The notes beneath the pieces were generated by a model, which searched no databases, was not told where the DNA came from, and saw only the letters and a list, made by a program, of their open reading frames with translations. 64,000 nucleotides of DNA from the NCBI RefSeq assembly GCF_045528445.1, contig NZ_JBGQQU010000008.1, positions 18,833-82,832 of the forward strand, in the 5' to 3' direction. This document shows, piece after piece, positions 8,062 through 17,508 of the stretch (positions are counted from its first letter, which is position 1; every line of letters begins with the position of its first letter). The translations under genes were made by a program, and so were the position numbers. The DNA comes from Desemzia sp045528445 (lineage in GTDB: Bacteria > Bacillota > Bacilli > Lactobacillales > Carnobacteriaceae).

Positions 8062-9038
8062 TTTTCATTACCTCCCACCAATCGAATGCTGATTTCTCCA
8101 TAACGCAAGGTCTTCATTTGTCCATCGTTCAGTTCCACAATTAATCCGCCTTCGTCATCAATCGCTCGCGCAGTCCCGCTCATGACTTTCTGTTTGTCTG
8201 TAAACGAAACTGCCTGACCCAAAACGAAACAGCGTTTCCGGTATTCGTCCAAATACTGGATACTGTCTAAATGTTGGTATATATCATCTAGCTGGTTGAT
8301 AATTTCTGCTGCTAGATGATTGCGCGTCAACGTTACTTCTTGCTCTTGGAATAAAGCGCCGATAATGGATCGAAACTCTTCAGGAACTGAATCAGAAACT
8401 TTAAAATTCAATCCGATCCCTATGATAATGGAATCAATCGTTCCCGTTTCAAAATTCAGGATTCCTTCTGTCAAAATACCGCAAATTTTGCGTCCGTCAA
8501 GAAAGATATCGTTCACCCATTTGATTACGGGTTGTTTACCAGTTAGTTTCTCAATCGCTTGACATACCGCTACTGCTGCTACTGTAGTGATGGAAGCTGC
8601 GTTCAACTGGTCCTTATTTTTGTAGATCAAGCTCATGTACAGACCTGTTTGGTGAGGAGAGTAAAACTGTCTGCCTAAACGACCTCTTCCTTTTGTCTGT
8701 TCTTCCGCTAATAAGATTCCTTTGTTGATAGAGCGCTCATTAATGATGTTTTTAGCTTCATCATTTGTGGAACCGATTTGCGGATACACTTCAATGAAAT
8801 CCGGTTCTTCTTTGAGCAGGGAATGCAGAACGGTTTTAGATAAAATATCCGGCTCATTGGTCAAGAGGTAGCCTTTGTTGGTAGTGGCTTCTATTTGAAA
8901 GCCTTCTGACTGCAATGATTTGATCGCTTTCCAGACAGATGTTCTTGAGACAGCTAAATGGTCGGCTATTTCCTGACCTGACACTGCTGATTCTTTATGC
9001 TGGTTTAAATAATCCAATACACGATTTTTTGTTGCCAT
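8058..9038 (-). CDS. birA: BirA, biotin-protein ligase and repressor
   Basis: A bifunctional protein of 326 residues. Residues 5-60 are a winged helix (GQEIADHLAVSRTSVWKAIKSLQSEGF) that binds the biotin operator; residues 80-270 are the ligase with the biotinyl-AMP loop KGRGRLGRQFYSP and KWVNDIFLDGRKICGILTE; the last 45 residues are the SH3-like domain. It attaches biotin to carboxylase subunits and, as holo-dimer, represses biotin genes. Start at the ATG at 9038. A good BirA operator sits 55 bases upstream, so birA-bioY is probably self-regulated. No biotin synthesis genes are in the window, in keeping with reliance on uptake. Confidence 0.95.
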   Translation of the reverse strand: MATKNRVLDYLNQHKESAVSGQEIADHLAVSRTSVWKAIKSLQSEGFQIEATTNKGYLLTNEPDILSKTVLHSLLKEEPDFIEVYPQIGSTNDEAKNIINERSINKGILLAEEQTKGRGRLGRQFYSPHQTGLYMSLIYKNKDQLNAASITTVAAVAVCQAIEKLTGKQPVIKWVNDIFLDGRKICGILTEGILNFETGTIDSIIIGIGLNFKVSDSVPEEFRSIIGALFQEQEVTLTRNHLAAEIINQLDDIYQHLDSIQYLDEYRKRCFVLGQAVSFTDKQKVMSGTARAIDDEGGLIVELNDGQMKTLRYGEISIRLVGGNEK

Positions 9039-9092
9039 TTTTTCACGCTCCGTATGTCATTTCTTATCTTCAGTTTACTTTTATTCCGCTCG

Positions 9093-9123
9093 TTGTCAAC
9101 CATATTTTTTTAAAGGGTAACAA
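9093..9123 (-). promoter_or_regulatory. BirA operator upstream of birA-bioY
   Basis: TTGTCAAC and GGTAACAA are separated by 15 bases, matching the known Firmicutes BirA site pattern of TTGTwAAC, 14-15 bases, GTTAACAA with small deviations. It lies 55-85 bases before the birA start, where a promoter would be. Confidence 0.75.
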
Positions 9124-9199
9124 TAAGCATGAACAATCCTAACGTTAGACAGCTAAAGAAACAAATTTATTCAACGTATCGTTGGTTTGGCTATTATTC

Positions 9200-9236
9200 A
9201 AAAAAAACTGCAATCTTCTATATAGAAGATTGCAGT
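9200..9236 (-). terminator. terminator of the aldo/keto reductase gene
   Basis: ACTGCAATCTTC and GAAGATTGCAGT form a perfect 12-base stem, followed by seven T on the minus strand. Confidence 0.85.
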
Positions 9237-9244
9237 ACTATTTG

Positions 9245-10090
9245 CTATTCAATATCCAAAGGCACTCTTTTTGTTGGAGCTGGAAATGCTTGATCCAGTC
9301 TGTCCAACTCTTCTGAAGTCAATTTGATATCTTGAGCAGCGATGTTTTCTTTCATGTGTTCCAGATTTCCGGTACGTGGAATAGCAATGGTATTTTGTTG
9401 ATGAAGAATAAAGGACAAAATTACTTGCATTTCGCTTACTTGATGCTTTTTAGCGATAGCTTGAATCGTATCGTTATGCTGCAAGCCTGAATTTAAATTA
9501 CCGCCTTGTCCCATTGGGCAATACGCCATCACAGGTATGCCTATACTGTCCATATAAGGTTTCAAAGCAACCTCGATACCGCGTGAGCCTAGGTGGTACA
9601 ATACTTGATTGATTTGATTTTGGTCACCATCAGCTTTATTCCGCAATGATGCTACTTCTTCTAAATCAAAATTGGAGATTCCCCAAGCTTTGATTTTACC
9701 TTCTGCTTTTAATTCTTCAAAGACTTCGATCGTTTCTTGCAGCGGCACTTGTCCAAGCCAGTGCAATAAATAAAGGTCCAAATAATCTGTTTGCAATCGT
9801 TCCAAGCTGGCGTTTAAACTTTGACGCATTCTTTGTTTACTCGCATTTTGAGGCAATACTTTTGATACTAATTTAAAACTTTCTCTGTCGATACCTTGAA
9901 TCGCGTCACCCACTAACTTTTCAGAATTTCCATTACCATACATTTCAGCTGTATCAATTAACGTCACACCATGTTGCAGCGCATATTGAATCACTTCTTT
10001 TTCTTGCTGGTGATTCTCTTGTCTATCCCCCAAATGCCACGTCCCTATGCCAAATTTAGGATATTCTTCCCCATTTGGTAATTTAACCAT
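9245..10090 (-). CDS. aldo/keto reductase
   Basis: A 281-residue NADPH-dependent aldo/keto reductase barrel. The catalytic set is visible: Asp and Tyr in LIDTAEMYGNG (residues 45-55), Lys in KLVSKVLP (near 78), and His in DLYLLHW (near 112). The nicotinamide/phosphate-binding part GNLEHMKENI is near residue 245. It resembles the YtbE/'aldo-keto reductase, diketogulonate reductase-like' group of Firmicutes that reduces small aldehydes; the real substrate is unknown. The start ATG has a GGAGGGATAG ribosome binding site. It is a single gene with its own terminator; a 52-bp repeat array begins about 100 bases upstream. Confidence 0.88.
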   Translation of the reverse strand: MVKLPNGEEYPKFGIGTWHLGDRQENHQQEKEVIQYALQHGVTLIDTAEMYGNGNSEKLVGDAIQGIDRESFKLVSKVLPQNASKQRMRQSLNASLERLQTDYLDLYLLHWLGQVPLQETIEVFEELKAEGKIKAWGISNFDLEEVASLRNKADGDQNQINQVLYHLGSRGIEVALKPYMDSIGIPVMAYCPMGQGGNLNSGLQHNDTIQAIAKKHQVSEMQVILSFILHQQNTIAIPRTGNLEHMKENIAAQDIKLTSEELDRLDQAFPAPTKRVPLDIE

Positions 10091-10189
10091 TCTATCCCTC
10101 CTTGTAGACTTACTTTATCAAATCAAATCAGGTATAGGAAACTGGAACGCGTCAGCGTGGAGAAAAAAGTTTGTTCCCTCGGAAGTATT

Positions 10190-10745
10190 CATCAAGTGGC
10201 ACTGTATTTTGGTCTCACTTGATCACTAAATCCGCTTTATTCTTCAAGTGACGCTTCTTTTGTACCTCACTTGATCACTAAATCCACTTTATTCTTCAAG
10301 TGACGCTTCTTTTGTACCTCACTTGATCACTAAATCCGCTTTATTCTTCAAGTGACGCTTCTTTTGTACCTCACTTGATCAGTAAATCCGCTTTATTCTT
10401 CAAGTGAGGCTTCTTTTGAGACTCACTTGATCACTAAATCCGCTTTATTCTTCAAGTGACGCTTCTTTTGTACCTCACTTGGTCACTAACGCCACTTTAT
10501 TCTTCAAGTGACGCTTCTTTTGTACCTCACTTGATCAGTAACGCCACTTTATTCTTCAAGTGACGCTTCTTTTGTACCTCACTTGATCACTAAATCCACT
10601 TTATTCTTCAAGTGACGCTTCTTTTGTACCTCACTTGATCAGTAAATCCACTTTATTCTTCAAGTGACGCTTCTTTTGTACCTCACTTGATCAGTAAATC
10701 CACTTTATTCTTCAAGTGACGCTTCTTTTGTACCTCACTTGATGA
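10190..10745. repeat. 52-bp tandem repeat array with CAAGTGA/TCACTTG arms
   Basis: Units recur at exactly 52 bases (for example at 10218, 10270, 10322, 10374, 10426, 10478, 10530, 10582, 10634 and 10686), about ten in all, differing by few substitutions. Each has CAAGTGA, 15 bases, TCACTTG, then a 23-base linker ending in TTTATTCTT. Arms pair to a seven-base hairpin. There are no unique spacers, so this is not a CRISPR. No gene is seen in 10091-10873 otherwise. Confidence 0.9.
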
Positions 10746-10784
10746 ATAAAATACACCAGTCTTATCTGCTTCGCTTTGCAATTA

Positions 10785-10812
10785 AAAAAGAACCCGTCAC
10801 CGAGTTCTTTTC
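10785..10812 (-). terminator. terminator of the lysW gene
   Basis: AGAACTCG and CGGGTTCT pair around GTGA on the minus strand and run into TTTTTT. Confidence 0.75.
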
Positions 10813-10873
10813 TTTCAAAAAATTGATTCAGATACTTTTCGTTTTCGAAAAGTTCACCTATTAACACTCATTT

Positions 10874-12595
10874 CTACTCACCCAATTGCGCCTCTGGTTC
10901 GTCTACTGATTTCCCGAAGAAATATAGGAAAGCTGCTGTAACGATCATAGACACCGGCAACACGATCCAAATCGGCAAACCTAATCCTGCTGGCAGGAAA
11001 CCAAAGAGAACAGAAATGATCCCAACAACAATCGCGTACGGCAGTTGCGTTTGCACGTGGTCTAAGTGGTTTACACCCGCTCCCATAGAAGACAGAATGG
11101 TCGTATCCGAAATAGGCGAACAGTGGTCTCCAAAGATCGCTCCAGTCAATACCGCTCCTGCTGAAATTACAATAAATTCCGGGTCTCCAGAAATCCCTGC
11201 TGCTAATGGAATCGCTAACGGCATCAAGATCCCCATCGTTCCATAAGAAGTTCCTGTAGCAAATGCAATAACGGACCCCAATATGAAAATAATAGAAGGC
11301 AACAAGAACGCTGGTAAAGAATCGGATAGTAAAGATACCAAGAATCCAGCTGTTCCTAAATCAGTGATCGAAGCACTTAATGACCAAGCCAACAGCAAAA
11401 TAGCTCCTGTAATGATCAGCGACTTCATTCCATTGATCCATGTATCAACAGCTTCTCCCCACGTAAAGGTTTTTTGTTTCACACCCATTGCCATAGCCAC
11501 AAGACTAGCCAGTAAAGCAGCTTGGAACAACACGATGCTGGCGTCAGAAGCACCAAACGCTTCTTGGATAGCCGAAAAAGAAATGGGACTGCTTTGCATA
11601 GATTGGATCAATTCGGCGTTTTCTCCCGCCATGATTGCATTGTATCCATTAAAGTAAAATCCGATCAATGATGCTGCAATCAATGTACCTATCGGAATGA
11701 TGGCATTCCAGATACTTAATTTGACACCTTCTACTGGTTCCATTTCATCCAACTCACTGGAAGAAGGACTCGGGTTGATCTCTTCTATATTCGTTGGATC
11801 AAATTTTCTCGCTCTTCTTTCTGCCTTGAGCATCGGTCCAAATTCTTTTAAAAATAGGGCTGTACAGACGACAAACAATAGCATCAAAATGTTGTAGAAG
11901 CGGTAAGGAATCGTTTCAATAAAGACACTATAGGCATTCACCGATTGTCCGATTGCTTCATAACCATCTTGGATCAAGCCAACTTCATACCCAACCCATG
12001 TAGAGATCAACGCAATTCCGGCAACTGGAGCGGCTGTGGCATCGACAATAAAGGCCAATTTTTCACGCGAGATTTTCTTTTCATCTGTTACGGGACGCAT
12101 GACCGGCCCAACGATCAACGCATTGGCATAGTCGTCAAAAAAGAGAAATAATCCCAATAACCATGAAATCACTTGCGCACTGATTGGGCCTTTAGCTTTT
12201 GAAGCCAGTGCATTTGCTACCGCTCTGGTCCCGCCCATTTTAGTCATCAAAGCGATCAAACCGCCGATGACCAATACTTGCAGAATGATTCCGGCATTAT
12301 AACGGTCAGCTAGTGAAGATAAAGTATACTCCACAATACTTAAAAATGACTGAACGATTGCAAACAACACATTTCCATCCACTGAATGCAGCACCATTGC
12401 TCCTGCAAAAATCCCTAAAAATAAAGATATGATGACATTTTTTGTTACGAATGCCAGCAGTATAGACACTACAGGCGGAACTAATGAAAACCAGCCAAAC
12501 TGAATGGCGCCATCTGCGCCAGTCGTAAAGTCAGCTGAAAAAGTAATAAACACAAACGCTAACGCAATTATTCCAATAACTATATTTTTTTTCAC
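10874..12595 (-). CDS. lysW: LysW-type lysine transporter, NhaC antiporter superfamily
   Basis: A 573-residue polytopic membrane protein of the NhaC superfamily with around twelve helices; GDHCSPISDTTILSSMGAG near residue 500 is the typical conserved stretch. NhaC proteins are often labelled Na+/H+ antiporters, but this one is preceded by a lysine riboswitch and terminator on the same strand, which is the published hallmark of the predicted lysine transporter LysW. Lysine uptake is therefore the better call, though transport itself is not shown here. I chose the GTG at 12595 because AGGGAG lies seven bases upstream; the frame is open to 12652 but that would overlap the riboswitch terminator. 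Confidence 0.85.
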   Translation of the reverse strand: MKKNIVIGIIALAFVFITFSADFTTGADGAIQFGWFSLVPPVVSILLAFVTKNVIISLFLGIFAGAMVLHSVDGNVLFAIVQSFLSIVEYTLSSLADRYNAGIILQVLVIGGLIALMTKMGGTRAVANALASKAKGPISAQVISWLLGLFLFFDDYANALIVGPVMRPVTDEKKISREKLAFIVDATAAPVAGIALISTWVGYEVGLIQDGYEAIGQSVNAYSVFIETIPYRFYNILMLLFVVCTALFLKEFGPMLKAERRARKFDPTNIEEINPSPSSSELDEMEPVEGVKLSIWNAIIPIGTLIAASLIGFYFNGYNAIMAGENAELIQSMQSSPISFSAIQEAFGASDASIVLFQAALLASLVAMAMGVKQKTFTWGEAVDTWINGMKSLIITGAILLLAWSLSASITDLGTAGFLVSLLSDSLPAFLLPSIIFILGSVIAFATGTSYGTMGILMPLAIPLAAGISGDPEFIVISAGAVLTGAIFGDHCSPISDTTILSSMGAGVNHLDHVQTQLPYAIVVGIISVLFGFLPAGLGLPIWIVLPVSMIVTAAFLYFFGKSVDEPEAQLGE

Positions 12596-12622
12596 TACTA
12601 AACTCCCTTTCTTTTTGAGCAC

Positions 12623-12666
12623 AAAAAAAGCGATACCTAGAGCTCTAATCAACTCAAGGCATCACT
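12623..12666 (-). terminator. lysine-riboswitch expression platform terminator
   Basis: GATGCCTTGAG and CTCTAGGTATC pair on the minus strand (with a G-U pair) and are followed by GC and a seven-T run ending 28 bases before the lysW start. Confidence 0.8.
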
Positions 12667-12701
12667 TTTGTACATAGCATTATATACATTATTTGACCTT
12701 T

Positions 12702-12873
12702 TTGCTGATAGTCCTCCACAAATTTTTGTAAATTTATGACAGTGATCAGCATATTCTGCTGACCCCCAGCTTCCAATATTTGGCCATATTGCAAACTTCG
12801 GCGATTCATCCTTTCTAGTCACTTCATCGTGCCATCTCTGTGACTGTACTTTTAAAAATCGCGCCTCTATCTT
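12702..12873 (-). ncRNA. lysine riboswitch (L box) upstream of lysW
   Basis: Read on the minus strand, the conserved pieces occur in the right order: GATAGAGGCGCGA, then AAAGGATGAATCGCCGAAG, GCTGGGGGTCAGC, ACTGTCA, and the closing GGAGGACTATC that pairs with the start to form P1. With the terminator downstream this is a transcriptional OFF switch that should stop lysW expression when lysine is plentiful. The remainder of 12596-12969 has no gene. Confidence 0.92.
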
Positions 12874-12969
12874 TTTTTGTATTCCATGCTATATTACACA
12901 ATATTTTTATGGGTTGCAACCCATGTGCGGTATTTTTTCAGTGGACTTTCTCTTTCGGTGATTCGTACA

Positions 12970-13671
12970 TTAATTTCTTGGTGCCTTTCTCTCTTGTTTT
13001 CTAAGATTAAGAAATCCAGCAATACACACTACAAGAGCACTTAATGCGTCTACGATCAGATCCTCCATCGTATCGACCAAAGCATCACGTCCAACCAACA
13101 CCGTTCTATCCGCTGTAATAAATTTCTGCATGTTGGTTCCTAAAACAGTATCTGCTAAAAATTCATAAATTTCCCAAATCGTTCCTGCCGCCAGTGCAAA
13201 ACAAAAAGCAAACAAAGCGACAAAAATCGGGCTTAAATGGATGTTCACTTTTTCTGAATCGTTAAAGAAACTGACTACCACAAAACCTAAAGCTCCTAGC
13301 ATCGCTCCGCTAAACATGTGAAGAATCAAGTCCCAACTGGGAACACGATAGTAAAAATCTCGTACTTCTCCTAAATAGATTGCACAAAATAAGAATACAA
13401 AGTACATAACTTCCATGATATCAGGGATGTTCACCGAAAATTTCCGTTCAATGAGTGACGGAATAAACATGACGATCACACCTACTAAACATTGCAACAA
13501 TGTCAATACATAATCACTTTTTACTTTTTCGTATCCGTTGTCTGCTACGCCTGAAGGAGCTGTAAACAACATATATACAGCATAAATAACGGATAATGCC
13601 AATAATACCAACACAACTCTACCAACTATATCTTTCCACCTGGCTGATTTGTCTTCACTTTTATGATTCAC
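12970..13671 (-). CDS. DUF2238/YjdF-like membrane protein
   Basis: A 233-residue integral membrane protein with about six helices (first at residues 16-36). The histidine- and acid-bearing stretches WDLILHMFSGAMLGALGF (near 115) and AAGTIWEIYEFLADTVLGTNMQ (near 160), followed by DTMEDLIVDALSA, fit the DUF2238 (YjdF) pattern of conserved His, Glu and Asp inside membrane helices. Function of the family is unknown. The start is GTG at 13671, with GGAGGAG eight bases upstream. It is divergent from the DUF368 gene. Confidence 0.6.
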   Translation of the reverse strand: MNHKSEDKSARWKDIVGRVVLVLLALSVIYAVYMLFTAPSGVADNGYEKVKSDYVLTLLQCLVGVIVMFIPSLIERKFSVNIPDIMEVMYFVFLFCAIYLGEVRDFYYRVPSWDLILHMFSGAMLGALGFVVVSFFNDSEKVNIHLSPIFVALFAFCFALAAGTIWEIYEFLADTVLGTNMQKFITADRTVLVGRDALVDTMEDLIVDALSALVVCIAGFLNLRKQERKAPRN

Positions 13672-13869
13672 TCTTATAACTCCTCCAAAATAATCTATAA
13701 AATCTTATTTTACCACACGAATAGTACCAGAACCTATCAATTTGATAAGATTTACCTTATTTTTTGACACTTAAAAAAATTTAAAGAAAACCGAAGAAAG
13801 ATTGCTATCTATTTGGTATTTCCGTACAATTATGAATGTATTTATTATCACAACATAAGGAGATTAATA

Positions 13870-14769
13870 ATGAGTTATATATGGATGGTTTTAAAAGGTA
13901 TGTTAATGGGAATAGCCAACATTATTCCAGGGGTCAGCGGAGGAACTATGGCGGTTTCACTAGGGATTTACGATGACTTGATTTATTCGATTACACATTT
14001 AGTTAAGGACTGGAAGAAAAGCTTCCGCATCTTGCTTCCTTTAGGCGGGGGATTGGTTTTAGGCATTATTGGTTTTTCTTATTTAATCGAAGTCTTGCTT
14101 AGCCAATACACGTTGCCCACTGCATTAGCCTTTATTGGATTGATATTAGGTGGGATTCCGATCTTGGCAAAATCTTTTTTACTCGCTTTACGTCAAGAAC
14201 AAAAGAAAGTTTCATTTTTCCACATTGCATTATTCATTGTCTTTTTTGCTCTTGTTGTCAGTCTTGCACTAGTTCAAGCAGAAGGAAATACGATGTCAAC
14301 TATCACTCTTTCATTTGGATCAGTCATCACCATGTTCTTTATCGGGGTCATTGCTTCGGCTACTATGGTCGTACCAGGCGTTAGTGGATCACTGGTACTT
14401 ATGGTCCTTGGTTATTATTATGGTATTCTAAATTCGGTCACCGGCTTTTTTAATGCTTTAACTTCCATGGATATGGGGCAATTATGGCATTATACAGGAA
14501 TTTTGTTCCCGTTTGGCATAGGTGTTCTAGCAGGGATTTTCCTAATCAGTAAATTGATTGAGTACTTGTTTACAAATCACCCTACTTTAACTTACAGCGG
14601 AATTCTTGGATTAGTTTTAGCTTCACCATTTGCTATCCTGTATAACACCAACGCTTTAAATGATCTTCAAGGTTCAAATGCTCTGCTATTTTTAATTCTT
14701 GGATTGATTCTTGCAGTAGTTTGTTTCTTGTTGACTTATTATTTAGGAAAAACGGAAGAACCTGCATAG
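13870..14769 (+). CDS. DUF368 protein, PopT-type polyprenyl-phosphate transporter
   Basis: A 299-residue membrane protein with about nine helices. The duplicated signatures MGIANIIPGVSGGTMAVSLGIYD (near residue 12) and SATMVVPGVSGSLVLMVLGYY (near 165) define DUF368. DUF368 proteins were shown to recycle undecaprenyl phosphate across the membrane for envelope synthesis and named PopT; I infer that role by family. An AAGGAG ribosome binding site supports the ATG at 13870 over the longer frame opening at 13813. A strong terminator follows, so it is a single-gene unit. Confidence 0.88.
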   Translation: MSYIWMVLKGMLMGIANIIPGVSGGTMAVSLGIYDDLIYSITHLVKDWKKSFRILLPLGGGLVLGIIGFSYLIEVLLSQYTLPTALAFIGLILGGIPILAKSFLLALRQEQKKVSFFHIALFIVFFALVVSLALVQAEGNTMSTITLSFGSVITMFFIGVIASATMVVPGVSGSLVLMVLGYYYGILNSVTGFFNALTSMDMGQLWHYTGILFPFGIGVLAGIFLISKLIEYLFTNHPTLTYSGILGLVLASPFAILYNTNALNDLQGSNALLFLILGLILAVVCFLLTYYLGKTEEPA

Positions 14770-14772
14770 TCG

Positions 14773-14820
14773 TAAAAAAACATGACTTGAATTTTTAAAA
14801 ATCCAGGTCATGTTTTTTTA
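14773..14820. terminator. terminator after the DUF368 gene
   Basis: AAAAAACATGAC(C)T and AGGTCATGTTTTTT form a strong stem with A and T runs on both sides. Confidence 0.85.
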
Positions 14821-14913
14821 GAAAGCTTTTCCATCCTAAAAATGCTAAACTGTGGGTAAGAATTTTATACGCTGAAAAACAAACGGATGTTAATTTTGAA
14901 AGGAAGATACTTG

Positions 14914-16908
14914 ATGGAAATCCATGTGATGACTCTTGATGAAAAGTTAGCTTATTTAGAAAGTAAATCTTATTCTGGAAATGATCTGGGAGTGACGTAT
15001 ACAAAAAATAAGACGACCTTTAAAGTTTGGTCGCCTCTTGCTGAAAAAGTTGTGGTAAATCTTTACCAGACTGGAGACAGTGCCGAGAATTCATTGATCC
15101 AATCTTACCCTTTAACGCATGAGAACAATGTATGGACCGCCAGCTTAGCAGGTGATTTCGAAGGCCTCTTTTACACTTACACCATCACCGTTAGCGGCAC
15201 ATCCAACGAAACGATGGATATACATGCAACAGCAGCTGGTGTGAACGGGAATCGTGCAGCGATCATCGATTTTGATAAAACCAATCCTGAAAACTGGTCT
15301 GAAGATGATCATGTTACCCAACAACAGATAACCGACGCTTTTATTTGGGAAGTCCATGTAGCCGATTTTTCTTCGGATGAACATTCTGGAATCAGTCTGG
15401 AAAATCAAGGAAAATATTTAGCTTTTACGGAACTGGGAACAACTTACAAAAACGAAAAAGAATTCTCTACAGGCGTCGATCATTTAAGCAAACTGGGCGT
15501 GAATTATGTTCATCTCTTACCTGTTTTTGATTTTGAAAACGACGAGGAAGGTTCAGATTACAACTGGGGCTATGATCCTAAAAATTATAATGTCCCTGAA
15601 GGCCGTTATTCTTCAGACCCGCGCGATCCCTCAGCACGTATTCGTGAATTTAAGCAAATGGTCCAAAGTCTGCACGCACAAGATATTGGTGTGGTGTTGG
15701 ATGTAGTCTACAATCATACGCTTGAAACCGAAGATTCCAGCTTTAATTTGACCGTTCCCGACTATTATTACCGCCAAACGGACACTGGTGAATTTGCGGA
15801 TGGATCAGCTTGCGGGAATGAAACAGCCAGCGATCGCAGTATGATGCGCAAATATATGGTGGATTCTATTTTATATTGGGCTTCAGAATATCATTTGGAT
15901 GGTTTCCGCTTTGATTTGATGGGGTTGCATGATGTTGAAACAATGAATGCGATCCGCACAGCATTAAACGAAAAAGGCCTGCAGCATGTGATTCTTTACG
16001 GAGAACCTTGGGACGCCGGAAGTAATGAGATCAAAACACCCAATATCCCTGCCAATAAAGGGAATGCATCTCATTTCATGGATGGTATTGCCATTTTCAA
16101 TGACGATTTTAGAGATCCTGTAAAAGGTTCGGTTTTCAACAAGACTGATGGAGGTTTTCTGCAAGGTCAAAACGGGATTGATTTTCACGATGCAGACGTC
16201 ATGGCTGGAATCAGTGCCAATACGATTGGTGCTGCTGCTTCAGAATATGAATTGGCTGACAAGACTTGGGCCAGAAACCCAGCACAAGTGGTGAGCTACA
16301 ATTCTGCTCACGATAATTTAAGCCTTTATGACAAATTGGTGGAAAGTACTTTTGATGAGCCCTATTTTGGCAGAAATGACTGGGTCATTCAAATCAATAA
16401 ATTAGCTGCTGCCTTGCTGTTTACTTCTCAAGGTACCTTGTTTATGCAGGCAGGAGAGGAATTTGGCCGTACTAAATTTGGAGACGAGAACAGTTTCGTG
16501 TCTTCTATTGATGTCAATAAGCTGGACTGGAGTCTGCTTAAAACGAATAGCGACCTGGTGGATTATTACCGAGGGTTGAGTCAGATTCGCCGCAAATTTA
16601 CTCCGTTAAGAGACGCTACCGCACAAACTGCGAAAGCTATGGCTTTTTCTCGTGACTCTATTGAAAATCTAATTGCTTATACGATTCCGAATTCTTACGC
16701 AGGAGAAAGCGATTGGAAATGGATGGCAGTCATCTTGAACTCATCTGGTGAAACACATGAGGTTACTTTGGAGAGCCATACTGATGAATTACCTACTCAT
16801 TGGACTATTGTCGCTAACAAAGACCACGCTGGATTAGAAGCGTTGGGAACGGTAGAAGGAAGTACGATGACGATAGAACCGCACAGTGCTTTGATTTTAG
16901 TTTCTTAA
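14914..16908 (+). CDS. pulA: type I pullulanase
   Basis: A glycoside hydrolase family 13 debranching enzyme of 664 residues that cuts alpha-1,6 bonds in pullulan, glycogen and limit dextrins. An N-terminal CBM48-like domain (FKVWSPLAEKVVVNLYQ) is followed by the pullulanase signature YNWGYDP at residue 216. Catalytic residues are Asp334 (GFRFDL), Glu364 (YGEPWD) and Asp467 (SAHDN). There is no signal peptide, so it acts in the cytoplasm on imported maltodextrins or glycogen. The ATG at 14914 follows GAAAGGAAG; the frame opens at 14887. It lies close to, but outside, the maltose cluster, and no other glycogen genes are in view. Confidence 0.93.
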   Translation: MEIHVMTLDEKLAYLESKSYSGNDLGVTYTKNKTTFKVWSPLAEKVVVNLYQTGDSAENSLIQSYPLTHENNVWTASLAGDFEGLFYTYTITVSGTSNETMDIHATAAGVNGNRAAIIDFDKTNPENWSEDDHVTQQQITDAFIWEVHVADFSSDEHSGISLENQGKYLAFTELGTTYKNEKEFSTGVDHLSKLGVNYVHLLPVFDFENDEEGSDYNWGYDPKNYNVPEGRYSSDPRDPSARIREFKQMVQSLHAQDIGVVLDVVYNHTLETEDSSFNLTVPDYYYRQTDTGEFADGSACGNETASDRSMMRKYMVDSILYWASEYHLDGFRFDLMGLHDVETMNAIRTALNEKGLQHVILYGEPWDAGSNEIKTPNIPANKGNASHFMDGIAIFNDDFRDPVKGSVFNKTDGGFLQGQNGIDFHDADVMAGISANTIGAAASEYELADKTWARNPAQVVSYNSAHDNLSLYDKLVESTFDEPYFGRNDWVIQINKLAAALLFTSQGTLFMQAGEEFGRTKFGDENSFVSSIDVNKLDWSLLKTNSDLVDYYRGLSQIRRKFTPLRDATAQTAKAMAFSRDSIENLIAYTIPNSYAGESDWKWMAVILNSSGETHEVTLESHTDELPTHWTIVANKDHAGLEALGTVEGSTMTIEPHSALILVS

Positions 16909-16930
16909 TAGTTGAATGTTCACTTTATGG

Positions 16931-16995
16931 TGTTGGAAAAGAAATTCCTTCCGAATTCGAGGTTGCTTGGTGAGACCCATGGGAACGCTTGGAAG
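16931..16995 (+). repeat. remnant of the 200-bp element (left end)
   Basis: GTTGGAAAAGAAATTCCTTC followed by GAGGTTGCTTGG and CCATGGGAAC resembles the left end of the elements at 6233-6430 and 35197-35410, but the right end is missing. Confidence 0.45.
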
Positions 16996-16998
16996 GTA

Positions 16999-17046
16999 CA
17001 ACCCCAAAAAGTTAGAGTAAAATCTAATTTTTTGGGGTCTTTTTTT
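16999..17046 (+). terminator. terminator of pulA
   Basis: ACCCCAAAAA, TTAGA and their complements TCTAA, TTTTTTGGGGT form a long stem followed by seven T. Confidence 0.85.
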
Positions 17047-17218
17047 ATGACAAAGTATAGTGTAGTGAAGAATTTAAGCTGCAATTGTTCAAGAATATTT
17101 TGGCTATCATTTATTAACGAAGAAACAGGAAGTTTTCTCCTCACCCTATCTTTAAATGCTGCACGAATAGGAAAAAACGAGTCTGAGACAGCCGTTGGCA
17201 CTGTTGTTTTATTTTATT

Positions 17219-17360
17219 ACTCAAGTGAGACTTAATTTAATGTCCACTTGAAGAATAAACCCATTTTATTACTCAAGTGAGACCTTAATTTTATGCCACT
17301 TAATAAGTAAACCTACTTTATTCTTCAAGTGGGGACTTATTCAATGCTCACTTGAAGAAT
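17219..17360. repeat. degenerate 52-bp repeat array (three units)
   Basis: CAAGTGA/CAAGTGG arms start at 17222, 17274 and 17326, again 52 bases apart, each followed by a CACTTG-type arm. Sequence and period match the array at 10190-10745. Nothing coding is seen in 17047-17508. Confidence 0.75.
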
Positions 17361-17508
17361 AACCTTCATTCACTCATCAAACGAATATCTCTTTCACGCT
17401 GAATAGAGCATCCCACTGAAAGAAGACATTGATATTATCAAAGAACACTCCAAGAGTCGTACCAATATTATATGATGAAAAAACCAATAGATTAAATTTC
17501 CAAGAAAA

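Noticed and set aside
10190..10745. CRISPR array
   Set aside because: The 52-bp units are directly tandem with no unique spacers between them, and no cas gene is in the window.
12702..12873. T-box upstream of lysW
   Set aside because: No AGGGTGGNACCGCG motif is present, while the lysine riboswitch motifs occur in full order.
16912..17235. 107-residue plus-strand ORF after pulA
   Set aside because: It runs across the element scrap, the pulA terminator and into the 52-bp repeats, so it is chance coding.
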